Below the pieces are notes generated by a model, which was given only the letters and a program-made list of their open reading frames with translations, searched no databases and was not told the origin of the DNA. From Saprospiraceae bacterium (GTDB taxonomy: Bacteria > Bacteroidota > Bacteroidia > Chitinophagales > Saprospiraceae), in assembly GCA_016714445.1 (NCBI GenBank), contig JADJNF010000002.1:218361-282360 (forward strand): DNA of 64,000 nucleotides, given 5' to 3'. The position numbers and the translations under genes are program-made. Positions 8,335 to 16,565 of the stretch are shown piece by piece (the stretch's first letter is position 1; every line of letters starts with the position of its first letter).

Positions 8335-9567
8335 ATGACTATCCTTACCAAAAGTTTTTGTAAAAAACATCCACAAATAGTTTCCAACTCTTTGGACGGA
8401 AAATATAGCATAGAATTATATGATGCTATAAACGATGTGGAAGAGGCATGGTCATCTGTCGCCTCCGTACATGATCTTTTTTTTAGTCCAGATTTTCTTA
8501 GATGCATCGAAAAATTTCCTGCATCAGGCATTACGCCCTATTATGGAATAGTAAAAGAAAAAAATGTGGCTGTAGGTATCATTTATTTTCAGTCAAAATA
8601 CGTCAGACTAAAGGATAATCTCAGAAAGCCTGGGAGTGAACCAAAAAATACTTTAGAAAAACTTACAGAACCATTCAGACATGCGGTAGTGGGAACATTA
8701 AATTTTCATACGATCATTTGTGGTAATCTTTTACTCACGGGCAAATATGGTTTCTATTTTAAAGACAGTGTGACAAGGGATGAACAATTTTACCTTGTAA
8801 TAAAAGCCACGGATAAATTATCAGCCTTCCTCAAAAAACAGGATATAAAACCTGGCCTGATATTGATCAAAGATTTTTTTACAGAAGATACACCTCTTTC
8901 GGGAGAATATCATCAGGGATTTACAAAATTTACGGTACAACCAAAAATGCTCCTTGAGCTGAAGCCTGAGTGGAAAACATTTGATGATTATCTGGATGAT
9001 ATGAAGTCAAAATACAGAGTAAGAGCAAGAAAGGCACAGCAGAAAGCATCGGATATCACTAAAGTTGTTTTTAATGAAGAAGAAATAGCCAATCACAGAG
9101 ATACAATCAATGCCTTGTACAAAAATATCTCTGATCAGGCAGATTTTAATGCATTTGTTTTGCACGAAAACTATTTTGAAAACCTTAAGGCTACTTTGGG
9201 AAAAAACATGACCTTTACTACGTACTGGCGTAACAATAAAATGGTGGCATTTTTTACAAGTATTAAAAATTTTGATATTCTGGATGCCCATTTTTTGGGT
9301 TATGATCCTTCTGAAAATGTAGAATGTCAACTATATCTGAATATGCTGTATGATCTGATCAAGGAAGGTTTGGATAAAAAAGTTGCCCGAATAGATATGT
9401 CTCGAACTGCTGTGGAAATTAAATCTACCGTGGGTGCTGTGCCTCATGACATGTATCTCTACCTCAAACATACCAATACCTTTCTAAATAAAAGTGTAGA
9501 AACGGTACTAAGTTTTGTGAAGCCCGAGGCTGATTATGTGATAAGAAGTCCTTTTAGGGACGAGTAG
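8335..9567 (+). CDS. GNAT/FemAB-like acyltransferase family protein
   Basis: 410 residues without signal peptide or membrane span. The C-terminal half has the layout of acyl-CoA N-acyltransferases of the FemAB/BioF2-like group: MKSKYRVRARKAQQKA, a middle segment with MVAFFTSIKNFDILDAHFLG, and a final strand-helix unit YLNMLYDLIKEGLDKKVARIDMSRT. Such proteins are often annotated as peptidoglycan-biosynthesis or GNAT proteins; the acyl donor and acceptor are unknown here. It sits alone between the NamZ-like gene and the dienelactone hydrolase. Start ATG 8335 is the first in frame. Confidence 0.65.
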   Translation: MTILTKSFCKKHPQIVSNSLDGKYSIELYDAINDVEEAWSSVASVHDLFFSPDFLRCIEKFPASGITPYYGIVKEKNVAVGIIYFQSKYVRLKDNLRKPGSEPKNTLEKLTEPFRHAVVGTLNFHTIICGNLLLTGKYGFYFKDSVTRDEQFYLVIKATDKLSAFLKKQDIKPGLILIKDFFTEDTPLSGEYHQGFTKFTVQPKMLLELKPEWKTFDDYLDDMKSKYRVRARKAQQKASDITKVVFNEEEIANHRDTINALYKNISDQADFNAFVLHENYFENLKATLGKNMTFTTYWRNNKMVAFFTSIKNFDILDAHFLGYDPSENVECQLYLNMLYDLIKEGLDKKVARIDMSRTAVEIKSTVGAVPHDMYLYLKHTNTFLNKSVETVLSFVKPEADYVIRSPFRDE

Positions 9568-9618
9568 TATTGTATTTTTGTTTATATACATTCTGTGTCC
9601 AATTTGAACTGATTATTT

Positions 9619-9626
9619 TATTTTTG
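9619..9626 (+). promoter_or_regulatory. -7 box TATTTTTG
   Basis: Perfect TAnnTTTG match 45 bp upstream of the chosen dienelactone hydrolase start at 9671. A second copy lies at 9573-9580. No clear -33 TTTG at standard spacing. Confidence 0.4.
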
Positions 9627-9670
9627 GTATTTTTATCATAGAATTGCATTATATTTACAAACTAAATCAA

Positions 9671-10528
9671 ATGTATATGCTTCCTCAGAATATTATCAAT
9701 CTTTATGACGAATATACCCACAAGCCACTTACAAGAATGGAGTTTATTCAAAGACTCACAAAGATTGTAGGCGGAACAGCCGCAGCGATGTCCATTTTGC
9801 CATTGCTGGAATCAAATTACAGGGCTCCGATTGAATCTGATGATGAAAATCTTTTTACAGAAAAAATAAGCTATGCAGGTGTTAATGGTGAAATGAAAGC
9901 TTATATAGCCAGACCAAAAGAAGAGAAACCCTACCCTACCATCATCGTCATACATGAAAATCGAGGTTTGACACCACACATAGAAGATGTGGCCCGAAGG
10001 GTAGCCAATGCCGGATTTTTGGCAGTAGCACCCAATGCGCTTGCACCTATAGGAGAAGTGGCGGATGAAGATGAAGCCCGAAAAAAATTCAGTGAACTTA
10101 AGGCTGAAGACAACCAGCAGAATTTTATCAGAGCGTTAGATTACGCAAAAACAAGAGGAGACAGCAATGGGAACTTTGGATGTGTAGGATTTTGTTGGGG
10201 AGGCGCCATGTCAAACTATCTTGCTGCCAATGTATCCAATCTGAAAGCAGCAGTTGCTTTTTACGGCAGACAGGGAACGGCTGAAGATGTGCCAAAAATA
10301 AAAGCTGCCTTACAACTCCATTATGCCGAAAATGATGAAAGGGTAAATGCAGGAAAGGTAGCTTACGAAGAAGCATTAATCAAAAATAACATCAAATTTG
10401 AATCTTATCTTTATCCGGGAGTTCAGCATGCTTTTCATAATGATACATCTGTAGCCAGATACAATGAAGAAGCAGCTAAACTGGCGTGGGGCCGAACCAT
10501 TGAGTTTTTTAAAAAGTATGTAAAATAA
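9671..10528 (+). CDS. Dienelactone hydrolase family protein
   Basis: Alpha/beta-hydrolase of the dienelactone hydrolase family. The Cys nucleophile is in GFCWGG, the catalytic Asp is probably in the ENDERVN region, and the His is in GVQHAFHND. The N-terminus has a segment RLTKIVGGTAAAMSILPLL resembling a membrane-targeting or Tat-like signal without a clean twin-arginine, a common layout for Bacteroidota members of this family. A TTG at 9644 extends the frame by nine codons, but ATG 9671 (or 9677) is more likely. Convergent with paaG, with 6 bp between the stops. Confidence 0.88.
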   Translation: MYMLPQNIINLYDEYTHKPLTRMEFIQRLTKIVGGTAAAMSILPLLESNYRAPIESDDENLFTEKISYAGVNGEMKAYIARPKEEKPYPTIIVIHENRGLTPHIEDVARRVANAGFLAVAPNALAPIGEVADEDEARKKFSELKAEDNQQNFIRALDYAKTRGDSNGNFGCVGFCWGGAMSNYLAANVSNLKAAVAFYGRQGTAEDVPKIKAALQLHYAENDERVNAGKVAYEEALIKNNIKFESYLYPGVQHAFHNDTSVARYNEEAAKLAWGRTIEFFKKYVK

Positions 10529-10534
10529 AACAAA

Positions 10535-11311
10535 TTACTTCCCGGAAAATACCGGAGATCTCTTTTCCAGAAATGCTGTTGTGCCTTCTTTGTAGTCATC
10601 GCTATTTCCAGCCAGGGTTTGTAATTCATCTTCCAGATGTAATTGTTGTTCCAGTGTATGTTGAAAAGTATGATTGAGTGCTTGTTTGGTTAATGCCAGA
10701 CCATATGTTGGCATTTTTGCGAGTTGTTGTGCTATTTTTTGAACCTCTTCCAAAAACAAAACATCAGGATAAACCTTGTAAATCATTCCCATCTGCTGAG
10801 CTTCGGTGGCGCTAACTTTTTCAGCAAGCATCATCAGTGCTGTCGCTCTCTGCAATCCAATCAACCTAGGTAAAGTATATGTTCCGCCACTATCCGGAAT
10901 CAAACCAATCTTGCTGAAAGCCTGTATAAAGGATGCAGATTCGGTAGCCAACACTATATCACAAGCCAATGCAATATTGGCGCCTGCTCCTGCAGCAACA
11001 CCATTAACAGCTGCTATGACTGGTTTGGGTATATTTCTGATGCGGGTGATGATGGGATTATAGTGTTCACTTACTATTTTTGACAAAGGAGGACCACTGG
11101 GGTCAGTGGCTTCCTGCAAGTCCTGGCCGGCACAAAAAGCCTTGCCACTGCCTGTAATCACAATACATCTTACATTTTCATCCACTGTTGCCTGATCCAG
11201 TGCCGCGTGAAAGTCAAGCGCCATTGAGCGTATAAAGCTATTGAATTTTTCTGCTCTTTCGAACGTAATAGTGGCAATATTGTTGGCTATATGGATAGAG
11301 ATATTAGACAT
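10535..11311 (-). CDS. paaG: Enoyl-CoA hydratase/isomerase, PaaG-like
   Basis: 258-residue crotonase-fold protein. The oxyanion-hole segments are GSGKAFCAGQDL and NGVAAGAGANIALACD, and the isomerase-type Asp is in IPDSGGTYTLPRLIG. Length and motifs fit PaaG (1,2-epoxyphenylacetyl-CoA isomerase), supported by a paaD gene just upstream on the same strand. Other enoyl-CoA hydratase roles remain possible because paaABC and paaZ are not in the window. A degenerate repeat array fills the gap to paaD. Confidence 0.8.
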   Translation of the reverse strand: MSNISIHIANNIATITFERAEKFNSFIRSMALDFHAALDQATVDENVRCIVITGSGKAFCAGQDLQEATDPSGPPLSKIVSEHYNPIITRIRNIPKPVIAAVNGVAAGAGANIALACDIVLATESASFIQAFSKIGLIPDSGGTYTLPRLIGLQRATALMMLAEKVSATEAQQMGMIYKVYPDVLFLEEVQKIAQQLAKMPTYGLALTKQALNHTFQHTLEQQLHLEDELQTLAGNSDDYKEGTTAFLEKRSPVFSGK

Positions 11312-11322
11312 GCTGGTTTATT

Positions 11323-11455
11323 TAGTGATTTGGTGATCTGTGATCGGGTGATATTGTGATCTGTGATCGGGTGATATTGTGATTTGTGATCTGATGATCT
11401 GTAATCGGGTGATTTGATGATTTGGTGATTTGTGATTTGGTGATCTGTGATGGGT
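11323..11455. repeat. Degenerate GTGATYTG word array
   Basis: About 130 bp built from variants of GTGATCTG/GTGATTTG/GTGATCGGG. A 23-bp unit is repeated exactly at 11333-11355 and 11356-11378, then decays. It lies between paaD and paaG, about 50 bp downstream of the paaD stop. No coding potential or hairpin seen. Confidence 0.8.
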
Positions 11456-11502
11456 CATATTTTCAATTTCATACATCTGCATTCAAAATTCATCTTTCAG
11501 AT

Positions 11503-11988
11503 TTAATGGCATTTAAAATAATCAAAAGGTTCGAGACAATCTTTACATTTATACAATGCTTTGCATGCTGTAGACCCAAACCGACTGATTAACTCCGTAT
11601 GATAAGATTTGCACTGCGGACATTGTACCTTAGGTGAATCGCCATGCAGGAAAGAAACATCACCGGTTTTTTCGGCAGGTGGTGATATCCCGTAATCCAA
11701 AAGTTTTTGCCTCCCTTCTTTGGTAATCCAATCGGTTGTCCATGCCGGTTCAAGGACGGATATTACTTCCACATTATCATACCCGTGCTCCTGTAATGCA
11801 GATTTAATATTAACCGTGATCATATCCATGGCAGGGCAACCATTATAGGTTGGTGTAATATATACGGTAATCTTGTCACCATCATCCCATTTTACATCCT
11901 TTAAAATGCCCAATTCTGCAATCGTAATTACAGGTATTTCCGGATCCGTTACTTGGCTCAATATGTTATAAATCTGATTAGTTTTCAT
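11503..11988 (-). CDS. paaD: Phenylacetate-CoA oxygenase assembly subunit PaaD (PaaJ)
   Basis: 161 residues. An N-terminal MIP18/DUF59 domain (LSQVTDPEIPVITIAELGI, then PTYNGCPAMDMI) is followed by the family-specific C-terminal zinc ribbon, CPQCKSYH and CKDCLEPFDYFKCH. PaaD is needed for maturation of the PaaABCE monooxygenase that epoxidises phenylacetyl-CoA. Here the oxygenase subunits are absent; the start overlaps the end of a PAP2 phosphatase gene by 11 bp and paaG follows downstream, an unusual arrangement. Confidence 0.93.
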   Translation of the reverse strand: MKTNQIYNILSQVTDPEIPVITIAELGILKDVKWDDGDKITVYITPTYNGCPAMDMITVNIKSALQEHGYDNVEVISVLEPAWTTDWITKEGRQKLLDYGISPPAEKTGDVSFLHGDSPKVQCPQCKSYHTELISRFGSTACKALYKCKDCLEPFDYFKCH

Positions 11989-12559
11989 ATATCACTTCTT
12001 CGTCATCAAAAATATGACCATAATATCTGGCAAATAATATGGCCCAAATCTGACCAAGAATAAGACCTAATATAGCGCCGCCCAAAATGTCCAAAGGAAA
12101 ATGAACTCCCACATAAATCTGGGAAAACCCGATAATGGCTGCCCAAGCCCAACAATATGGTTTGATCTTTTTAAAATGTTGTCCTAAAGTCATAACTAAA
12201 AAAGTCGCTACAGCAAAGTGATTGGTTGCGTGTGATGAAGTGAAGCTATAACCGGCACCACAATGGACTCGTTCGATCACATGAACATGTTCGGTATTGC
12301 ATGGTCGCAAACGTCTGACAGTGCTTTTTACTGCCCTGGAACTAATCAGATCTGCTGATCCAGCAGTAAGCACCAAAAATAAAACAAACCAATAGGCTTT
12401 CACTCCATAATTAAAAAACACAAAAGCGATGATAAAGGTATATAAAGGTAACCAGAAATAAGGCTCTCTAATCCATGGCAAAACCATGTCAAACAAATCT
12501 GAAGACAGATCATTATTGACCCATTCGAAAATGGCGAAATCAATTTGGATGATGTTCAT
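11978..12559 (-). CDS. PAP2-family membrane phosphatase
   Basis: Integral membrane phosphatidic-acid-phosphatase type 2 protein with about five spans. The three phosphatase motifs are visible: KSTVRRLRP (K-x6-RP), SFTSSHATN (in place of PSGH) and SQIYVGVHFPLDILGG (S-R/Q-x5-H-x3-D). Family members dephosphorylate lipid phosphates such as undecaprenyl pyrophosphate or phosphatidate; the substrate is unknown here. ATG 12559 (MNIIQIDFAIFEWVN) is preferred, with the frame open to 12577. Its 3' end overlaps paaD. Confidence 0.92.
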   Translation of the reverse strand: MNIIQIDFAIFEWVNNDLSSDLFDMVLPWIREPYFWLPLYTFIIAFVFFNYGVKAYWFVLFLVLTAGSADLISSRAVKSTVRRLRPCNTEHVHVIERVHCGAGYSFTSSHATNHFAVATFLVMTLGQHFKKIKPYCWAWAAIIGFSQIYVGVHFPLDILGGAILGLILGQIWAILFARYYGHIFDDEEVIYEN

Positions 12560-12668
12560 ACATGAAGTTAACTCCAATAATCAGATTATTATTTTATAAC
12601 ACTAAAATGAGCCGATTAGTTGATCGTATATTTAAAAATGCGAGCATGAACTTATCAGAATCATTTAT

Positions 12669-13166
12669 TTAACAAAAATTTAGAATTTGATCCTTATCAT
12701 CAATGTGGATTACAACCGCATCTGATAAACTATACCTTTTGATTACATCATCGAGCAAATAATCTCTTACCACGACAATCAGCGTGTTGATGTTTGATGT
12801 CCGTTCATGGAGCATTATTTTTAATTCCGGCTCCAGACCTTGCCCCCTTAATTCTAATTTTCCGATTTCGTCGATAATAAAAAATGAAGAGGAAATATCA
12901 GAAGCCTGAGAAATCATACGTTTAGCTTTGGCAAAGATATCAGACCTGAAAGAAAATTTCCCAATACTTATAAGAGATAAACTATTACCTTTACTTGGTA
13001 ATTCAAACTCCAATAATTCTTTAGAATTTAAGTCAAAAAAACACCTTAGACCGTTCACATCAGGGCATAAAAATCCGGAAACGTCCTTTCTGTCTTTAAA
13101 AATATGCAAAAGGATAGACGTCTTCCCTGATTGTACAGGACCTGTGATGACAATAATTCTACTCAT
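12669..13166 (-). CDS. P-loop NTPase, THEP1/DUF2478-like
   Basis: 165-residue P-loop protein with Walker A GPVQSGKTS near the N-terminus and Walker B FFIIDEIGKLEL. This layout is typical of THEP1-type nucleoside triphosphatases and the related DUF2478 group. No membrane segment. Its start overlaps the end of the upstream membrane-protein gene by 8 bp, so the two are translationally coupled and probably act together. NTP hydrolysis is expected; the process served is unknown. Confidence 0.75.
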   Translation of the reverse strand: MSRIIVITGPVQSGKTSILLHIFKDRKDVSGFLCPDVNGLRCFFDLNSKELLEFELPSKGNSLSLISIGKFSFRSDIFAKAKRMISQASDISSSFFIIDEIGKLELRGQGLEPELKIMLHERTSNINTLIVVVRDYLLDDVIKRYSLSDAVVIHIDDKDQILNFC

Positions 13167-14160
13167 GCATCATGGGCTCTTTTTCAGTCTGACCAATGAC
13201 CAACAAACCCAATACCATATTTTTTATTTTGGTCCAACCCCTGTATTCACCATTCACCCAATTCAACACCCGATATGCTTTGTCCGTAAATGAAGGAATC
13301 TCATCCAGTATTTCGTTAAGTAGTTTTTTTTCAATTGTTAATCCTTTTGAAAATCTCCTGATGAGATGCAAAAATATAGGGCCTGCAATAAAAATCAAAC
13401 CTAAACTAACTATTATGGCTCGTAAAAAAATGAACAACAGTTCAGTCAGCTTCATTGATGGAACAAAAATATGTATTGCCAGTAGCACTAAAGCCAACAC
13501 AATAAAACCAATGAAAACAGATTTACCCTGTTTCTTATAAAAAATTTTCTCCCCATCTTTACTCAAATTTATCTCCGGCATGTTCTGCGCCAATTCATAA
13601 ACCTGTTTGGGTATAGATGGTATCCAGAGACCTATTATTATTCCTACCATAAGATACAGCAAAACATAAATGAAAAAAATAAGCACAACTACAGATCCAT
13701 CTCCGCTGTATCCAAAAGTTTTACCTATTGACTTTGCTGAAGTGTCTATGGCATGAAAGAAGTCAATACCATAAATCAGCAGTGAAATCAGGATTTTTTG
13801 TATCGCAGACTCCAGCAGACACATCACACTGAAAACAATGGTTTTAACAGAAAAGTGCTGGTAATTACGAAAAATAAGATGACCAAGATATCCCTGAAAT
13901 ATAACGGCTACGTAAGCTTGCCAGGGAGAATGAGGACTGACAGTGAGTTTGACCATCAAAACAATGGCCAAAGCTTTTAATATTGAATTTTTATTATTCT
14001 CTCCGTAATAGCCCAACAATGCTATACAAATGACGGCAATACCACCCACAAATATACCCGTAAACGGAAGTTTCAACCCATGCAGAATACCCCCTATACC
14101 AGACTCCGCAAACGCCCATAATAAAATCAGACTTCTGGTATTGATAGATGGATTGGGCAT
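13159..14160 (-). CDS. Polytopic membrane protein paired with a P-loop NTPase
   Basis: Unrecognised 333-residue protein with about eight predicted membrane spans, and cytoplasmic loops around residues 195-215 and after 270. The N-terminus (LLWAFAESGIGGILHGL, LPFTGIFVGG) is Gly-rich and recalls small-ligand transporter subunits such as ECF S-components, but this is only a resemblance. The stop overlaps the start of the THEP1-like NTPase. Together they could be an energised transporter or a membrane remodelling pair (inference). MetZ lies 15 bp upstream in the same direction. Confidence 0.75.
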   Translation of the reverse strand: MPNPSINTRSLILLWAFAESGIGGILHGLKLPFTGIFVGGIAVICIALLGYYGENNKNSILKALAIVLMVKLTVSPHSPWQAYVAVIFQGYLGHLIFRNYQHFSVKTIVFSVMCLLESAIQKILISLLIYGIDFFHAIDTSAKSIGKTFGYSGDGSVVVLIFFIYVLLYLMVGIIIGLWIPSIPKQVYELAQNMPEINLSKDGEKIFYKKQGKSVFIGFIVLALVLLAIHIFVPSMKLTELLFIFLRAIIVSLGLIFIAGPIFLHLIRRFSKGLTIEKKLLNEILDEIPSFTDKAYRVLNWVNGEYRGWTKIKNMVLGLLVIGQTEKEPMMHE

Positions 14161-14175
14161 GAATAAATTTTAGAG

Positions 14176-15327
14176 TTAGGATAAATGTAAATCATCGATG
14201 ATATCAGTGACATGTTCCAGTCCAACGGACAATCTGATCAAACCGTCAGAAATTCCTGCTGCATGGCGTTGCTCAGGCGTAAGTTTGGAATGTGTGGATG
14301 ATGCCGGATGAGTAATAATGGTGCGTGTGTCGCCAAGATTGGCAGAAAGCGACATCATTTGTCTGCTGTCTATCATTTTTACACCTGCTTGCAATCCACC
14401 TTTTAATTCGAAACTTATCATACCACCACCGGCTTTCATTTGTTTGATGGCTGTTTCATATCCCGCATTTGAAGGCAAAAAAGGATATTTCACGACGCTG
14501 ACTTCCGGCCTGCTTTCCAGCCATTGGGCTACTTTTCGTGCATTTTCACAATGTCTGTCCATCCTGATGGCGAGCGTTTCCAGGCTCTTTGAGAGTACCC
14601 ATGCATTAAAAGGGGACAACGATGGCCCGGCATTTTTCATAAAAGGATAAATCTGTTCTATGATTTCATTGGATGCTATAATGGCTCCTCCCATGACCCT
14701 ACCCTGCCCGTCAATATATTTGGTGGCTGAATGTATAGAAATATCAGCTCCCACAGTCAAAGGCCGCTGAAGATATGGTGTCGCAAAACAATTGTCTACC
14801 ACCAGCAATATATCATGTTGCCGGCAAAAGTCACTAGCTGCTTTCAGGTCTATGATGTCCAAACCGGGATTGGAAGGTGTTTCAAGATATAATAATCTCG
14901 TAGTTGGTTTGACCAATGATTCCCATTGATGCATATCAAGTGGATTCAGGTAGTCATATTCAATACCCCATTTTGCCAGATAATCATCGTTGATTTTAAA
15001 CGTAGAACCAAAAACAGCCCTGGACATGAGCAAATGATCTCCACTCTTCAGTAAAGATGCAAATGTGGCAAATATGGCTGCCATACCTGTTGATGTAGCG
15101 ATACAATTTTCGCCTTCTTCCAGTGCTGCCATTTTGAGTTCAAATTCACGGACAGACGGATTGGTAAATCTGGAATAAATATTTCCGGTTTCTTCATTGG
15201 CAAACAAAGCACGCATATGTTCGGCATCATCAAAAACAAAGCTGGATGTTGCAAATATAGGTGTGGAATGCTCATGATGCTGCGACCTATCTGTTTGAGT
15301 TCTGATCGCCTTTGTCTCGAATTTCAT
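14176..15327 (-). CDS. metZ: Trans-sulfuration PLP enzyme, O-succinylhomoserine sulfhydrylase type
   Basis: 383-residue Cys/Met-metabolism PLP enzyme (fold type I). The PLP Lys is in SIHSATKYIDGQGRVMGG, and the cofactor Asp/substrate region is LVVDNCFATPYLQ. The N-terminus ETKAIRTQTDRSQHHEHSTP and the ETGNIYSRFTNPSV segment fit the MetZ group (O-succinylhomoserine sulfhydrylase), with cystathionine gamma-synthase/lyase activity as the alternative. It would make homocysteine for methionine synthesis. It lies 11 bp after osmC in a long minus-strand run. Confidence 0.85.
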   Translation of the reverse strand: MKFETKAIRTQTDRSQHHEHSTPIFATSSFVFDDAEHMRALFANEETGNIYSRFTNPSVREFELKMAALEEGENCIATSTGMAAIFATFASLLKSGDHLLMSRAVFGSTFKINDDYLAKWGIEYDYLNPLDMHQWESLVKPTTRLLYLETPSNPGLDIIDLKAASDFCRQHDILLVVDNCFATPYLQRPLTVGADISIHSATKYIDGQGRVMGGAIIASNEIIEQIYPFMKNAGPSLSPFNAWVLSKSLETLAIRMDRHCENARKVAQWLESRPEVSVVKYPFLPSNAGYETAIKQMKAGGGMISFELKGGLQAGVKMIDSRQMMSLSANLGDTRTIITHPASSTHSKLTPEQRHAAGISDGLIRLSVGLEHVTDIIDDLHLS

Positions 15328-15338
15328 TTCAGTCAGAT

Positions 15339-15755
15339 TTATATAGTATCATTCCATTCAGGTATCCTCACTTCGACGCTATGGGTGATTTCTACTGATT
15401 TTGCAAGCATGATGGATACAGAACAATATTGTTCCATGGACATATCGACTGCCTTTTGTGCTTTTTCCAGTTTTATGTCCCCGTTGATGATATAATGCAT
15501 ATGAATTTTGGTAAAAACAGCAGGAACAGCATCAGCACGGGTGCCTTCTATCTCTACATGTACAGATTTTAATTCCTGTCTCATTTTTTTGAGTATCATC
15601 TCCACGTCAATAGAACTACATGCTGCGGCGGCCATCAGTACAGATTCCATCGGACTTACGGCTTCCTTGTTGCCGGAAAACTGGATACTCTGTCCACGCT
15701 CATTGGTTCCCTTAAAATTCATTTCCCCATGCGTGGATTCAACAAATACTTTCAT
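15339..15755 (-). CDS. OsmC-family peroxiredoxin-like protein
   Basis: 138-residue OsmC/Ohr-like protein. The two conserved Cys positions are present in MAAAACSSIDVEMIL and MEQYCSVSIML, consistent with thiol-dependent peroxide reduction. The family includes OsmC, Ohr and less characterised YhfA-like members; this sequence is closest in length and motif spacing to the YhfA-like group (judgement by eye). It is first in the run to metZ and has a TAnnTTTG box upstream at 15790-15797. Confidence 0.9.
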   Translation of the reverse strand: MKVFVESTHGEMNFKGTNERGQSIQFSGNKEAVSPMESVLMAAAACSSIDVEMILKKMRQELKSVHVEIEGTRADAVPAVFTKIHMHYIINGDIKLEKAQKAVDMSMEQYCSVSIMLAKSVEITHSVEVRIPEWNDTI

Positions 15756-15789
15756 TTCTAAAAAATTTAATTCTTAATAAACCTTACCA

Positions 15790-15797
15790 CAAAAGTA
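15790..15797 (-). promoter_or_regulatory. -7 box TACTTTTG for the osmC-metZ run
   Basis: Reads TACTTTTG on the minus strand, a perfect TAnnTTTG box, placing transcription start near 15783 and giving a 5' leader of about 28 nt to the ATG at 15755. No clear -33 element. Confidence 0.5.
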
Positions 15798-15919
15798 AAC
15801 AACCTGCACCTTTCCTCTGTAATTTTTATAAATTAATATCCACATTCATCATTGTAAACCAAAAAGACATTATTTTCGCACCCTGATTCAATCATCACAG
15901 CCATTAAAACAGTAAAAAT

Positions 15920-16531
15920 ATGTTTACCATAAATATTTATATAAAATTTGCCATCATAGGAATATGTCTGATAGGCGGTATTATTTTATCCTTTGTCCTG
16001 GGTATAGGATACACCTGGATTTTTATCATCATCGGATTACTTTTTCTGGCCAGTTATCTGTTTTTGGGTACTGTGCAGTCAGCTTCAGAATTGCTGCAGG
16101 CCATGGATTTTGATGGAGCAGAACAAAGATTAAATCTGACTTTTTTCCCTAAATTGCTGTATGTGACCAACAGAGCGTTTTATTTTATACTCAAAGGATC
16201 ACTTGCAGCACAACGCAAAGACAATACAGCTGCTGAGGGATATTTTAATGCTGCATTGGCACTCAATCTGCCTTCGGACAATGAAAAAGGAATGATTCTC
16301 CTTCAAATGGCAGGAATTCAGGCACAGAAAAACAACTGGACAGGTGCAAAAAACTATTTTTATCAGGCCAAAAACCTTAGAATCACCGAACCACAACTCA
16401 AAGAACAGTTCAAACAGTTTGAAACTGCTATCAATAACAGAGGACAAATGAAAGTAGCCCAAAGTATGGGTATGAAAACGGGCCAAGCCATGATGCCGGG
16501 TGGCAAAAGAAGAAGGCCAAAAATGAGATAA
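15920..16531 (+). CDS. Membrane-anchored TPR-like protein
   Basis: 203 residues. Two closely spaced membrane helices (about residues 8-28 and 31-50) are followed by helical TPR-like repeats, seen in the alternation around ASELLQAMDFDGAEQRL, LAAQRKDNTAAEGYF and AGIQAQKNNWTGAKNYF. A basic tail (GGKRRRPKMR) ends the protein. Common as a hypothetical protein in Bacteroidota. The repeats probably bind proteins on the cytoplasmic face; no specific function can be assigned. Convergent with the GH16 gene. Confidence 0.72.
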   Translation: MFTINIYIKFAIIGICLIGGIILSFVLGIGYTWIFIIIGLLFLASYLFLGTVQSASELLQAMDFDGAEQRLNLTFFPKLLYVTNRAFYFILKGSLAAQRKDNTAAEGYFNAALALNLPSDNEKGMILLQMAGIQAQKNNWTGAKNYFYQAKNLRITEPQLKEQFKQFETAINNRGQMKVAQSMGMKTGQAMMPGGKRRRPKMR

Positions 16532-16537
16532 CTTTTT

Positions 16538-16565
16538 CAGGAGGACAATTTACTTTGTCATCCTG
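16538..16565. other. Stem-loop at a convergent gene junction
   Basis: CAGGAGGACAA (16538-16548) pairs with TTGTCATCCTG (16555-16565), 10 of 11 positions, with a 6-nt loop. It starts 7 bp after the TPR stop and runs into the last codons of the GH16 gene. No T-tract follows, so it may protect 3' ends rather than terminate transcription. Confidence 0.4.

Noticed and set aside
11978..12559. PAP2 protein as part of the phenylacetate pathway
   Set aside because: Its motifs are those of a lipid phosphatase; the overlap with paaD shows co-transcription only.
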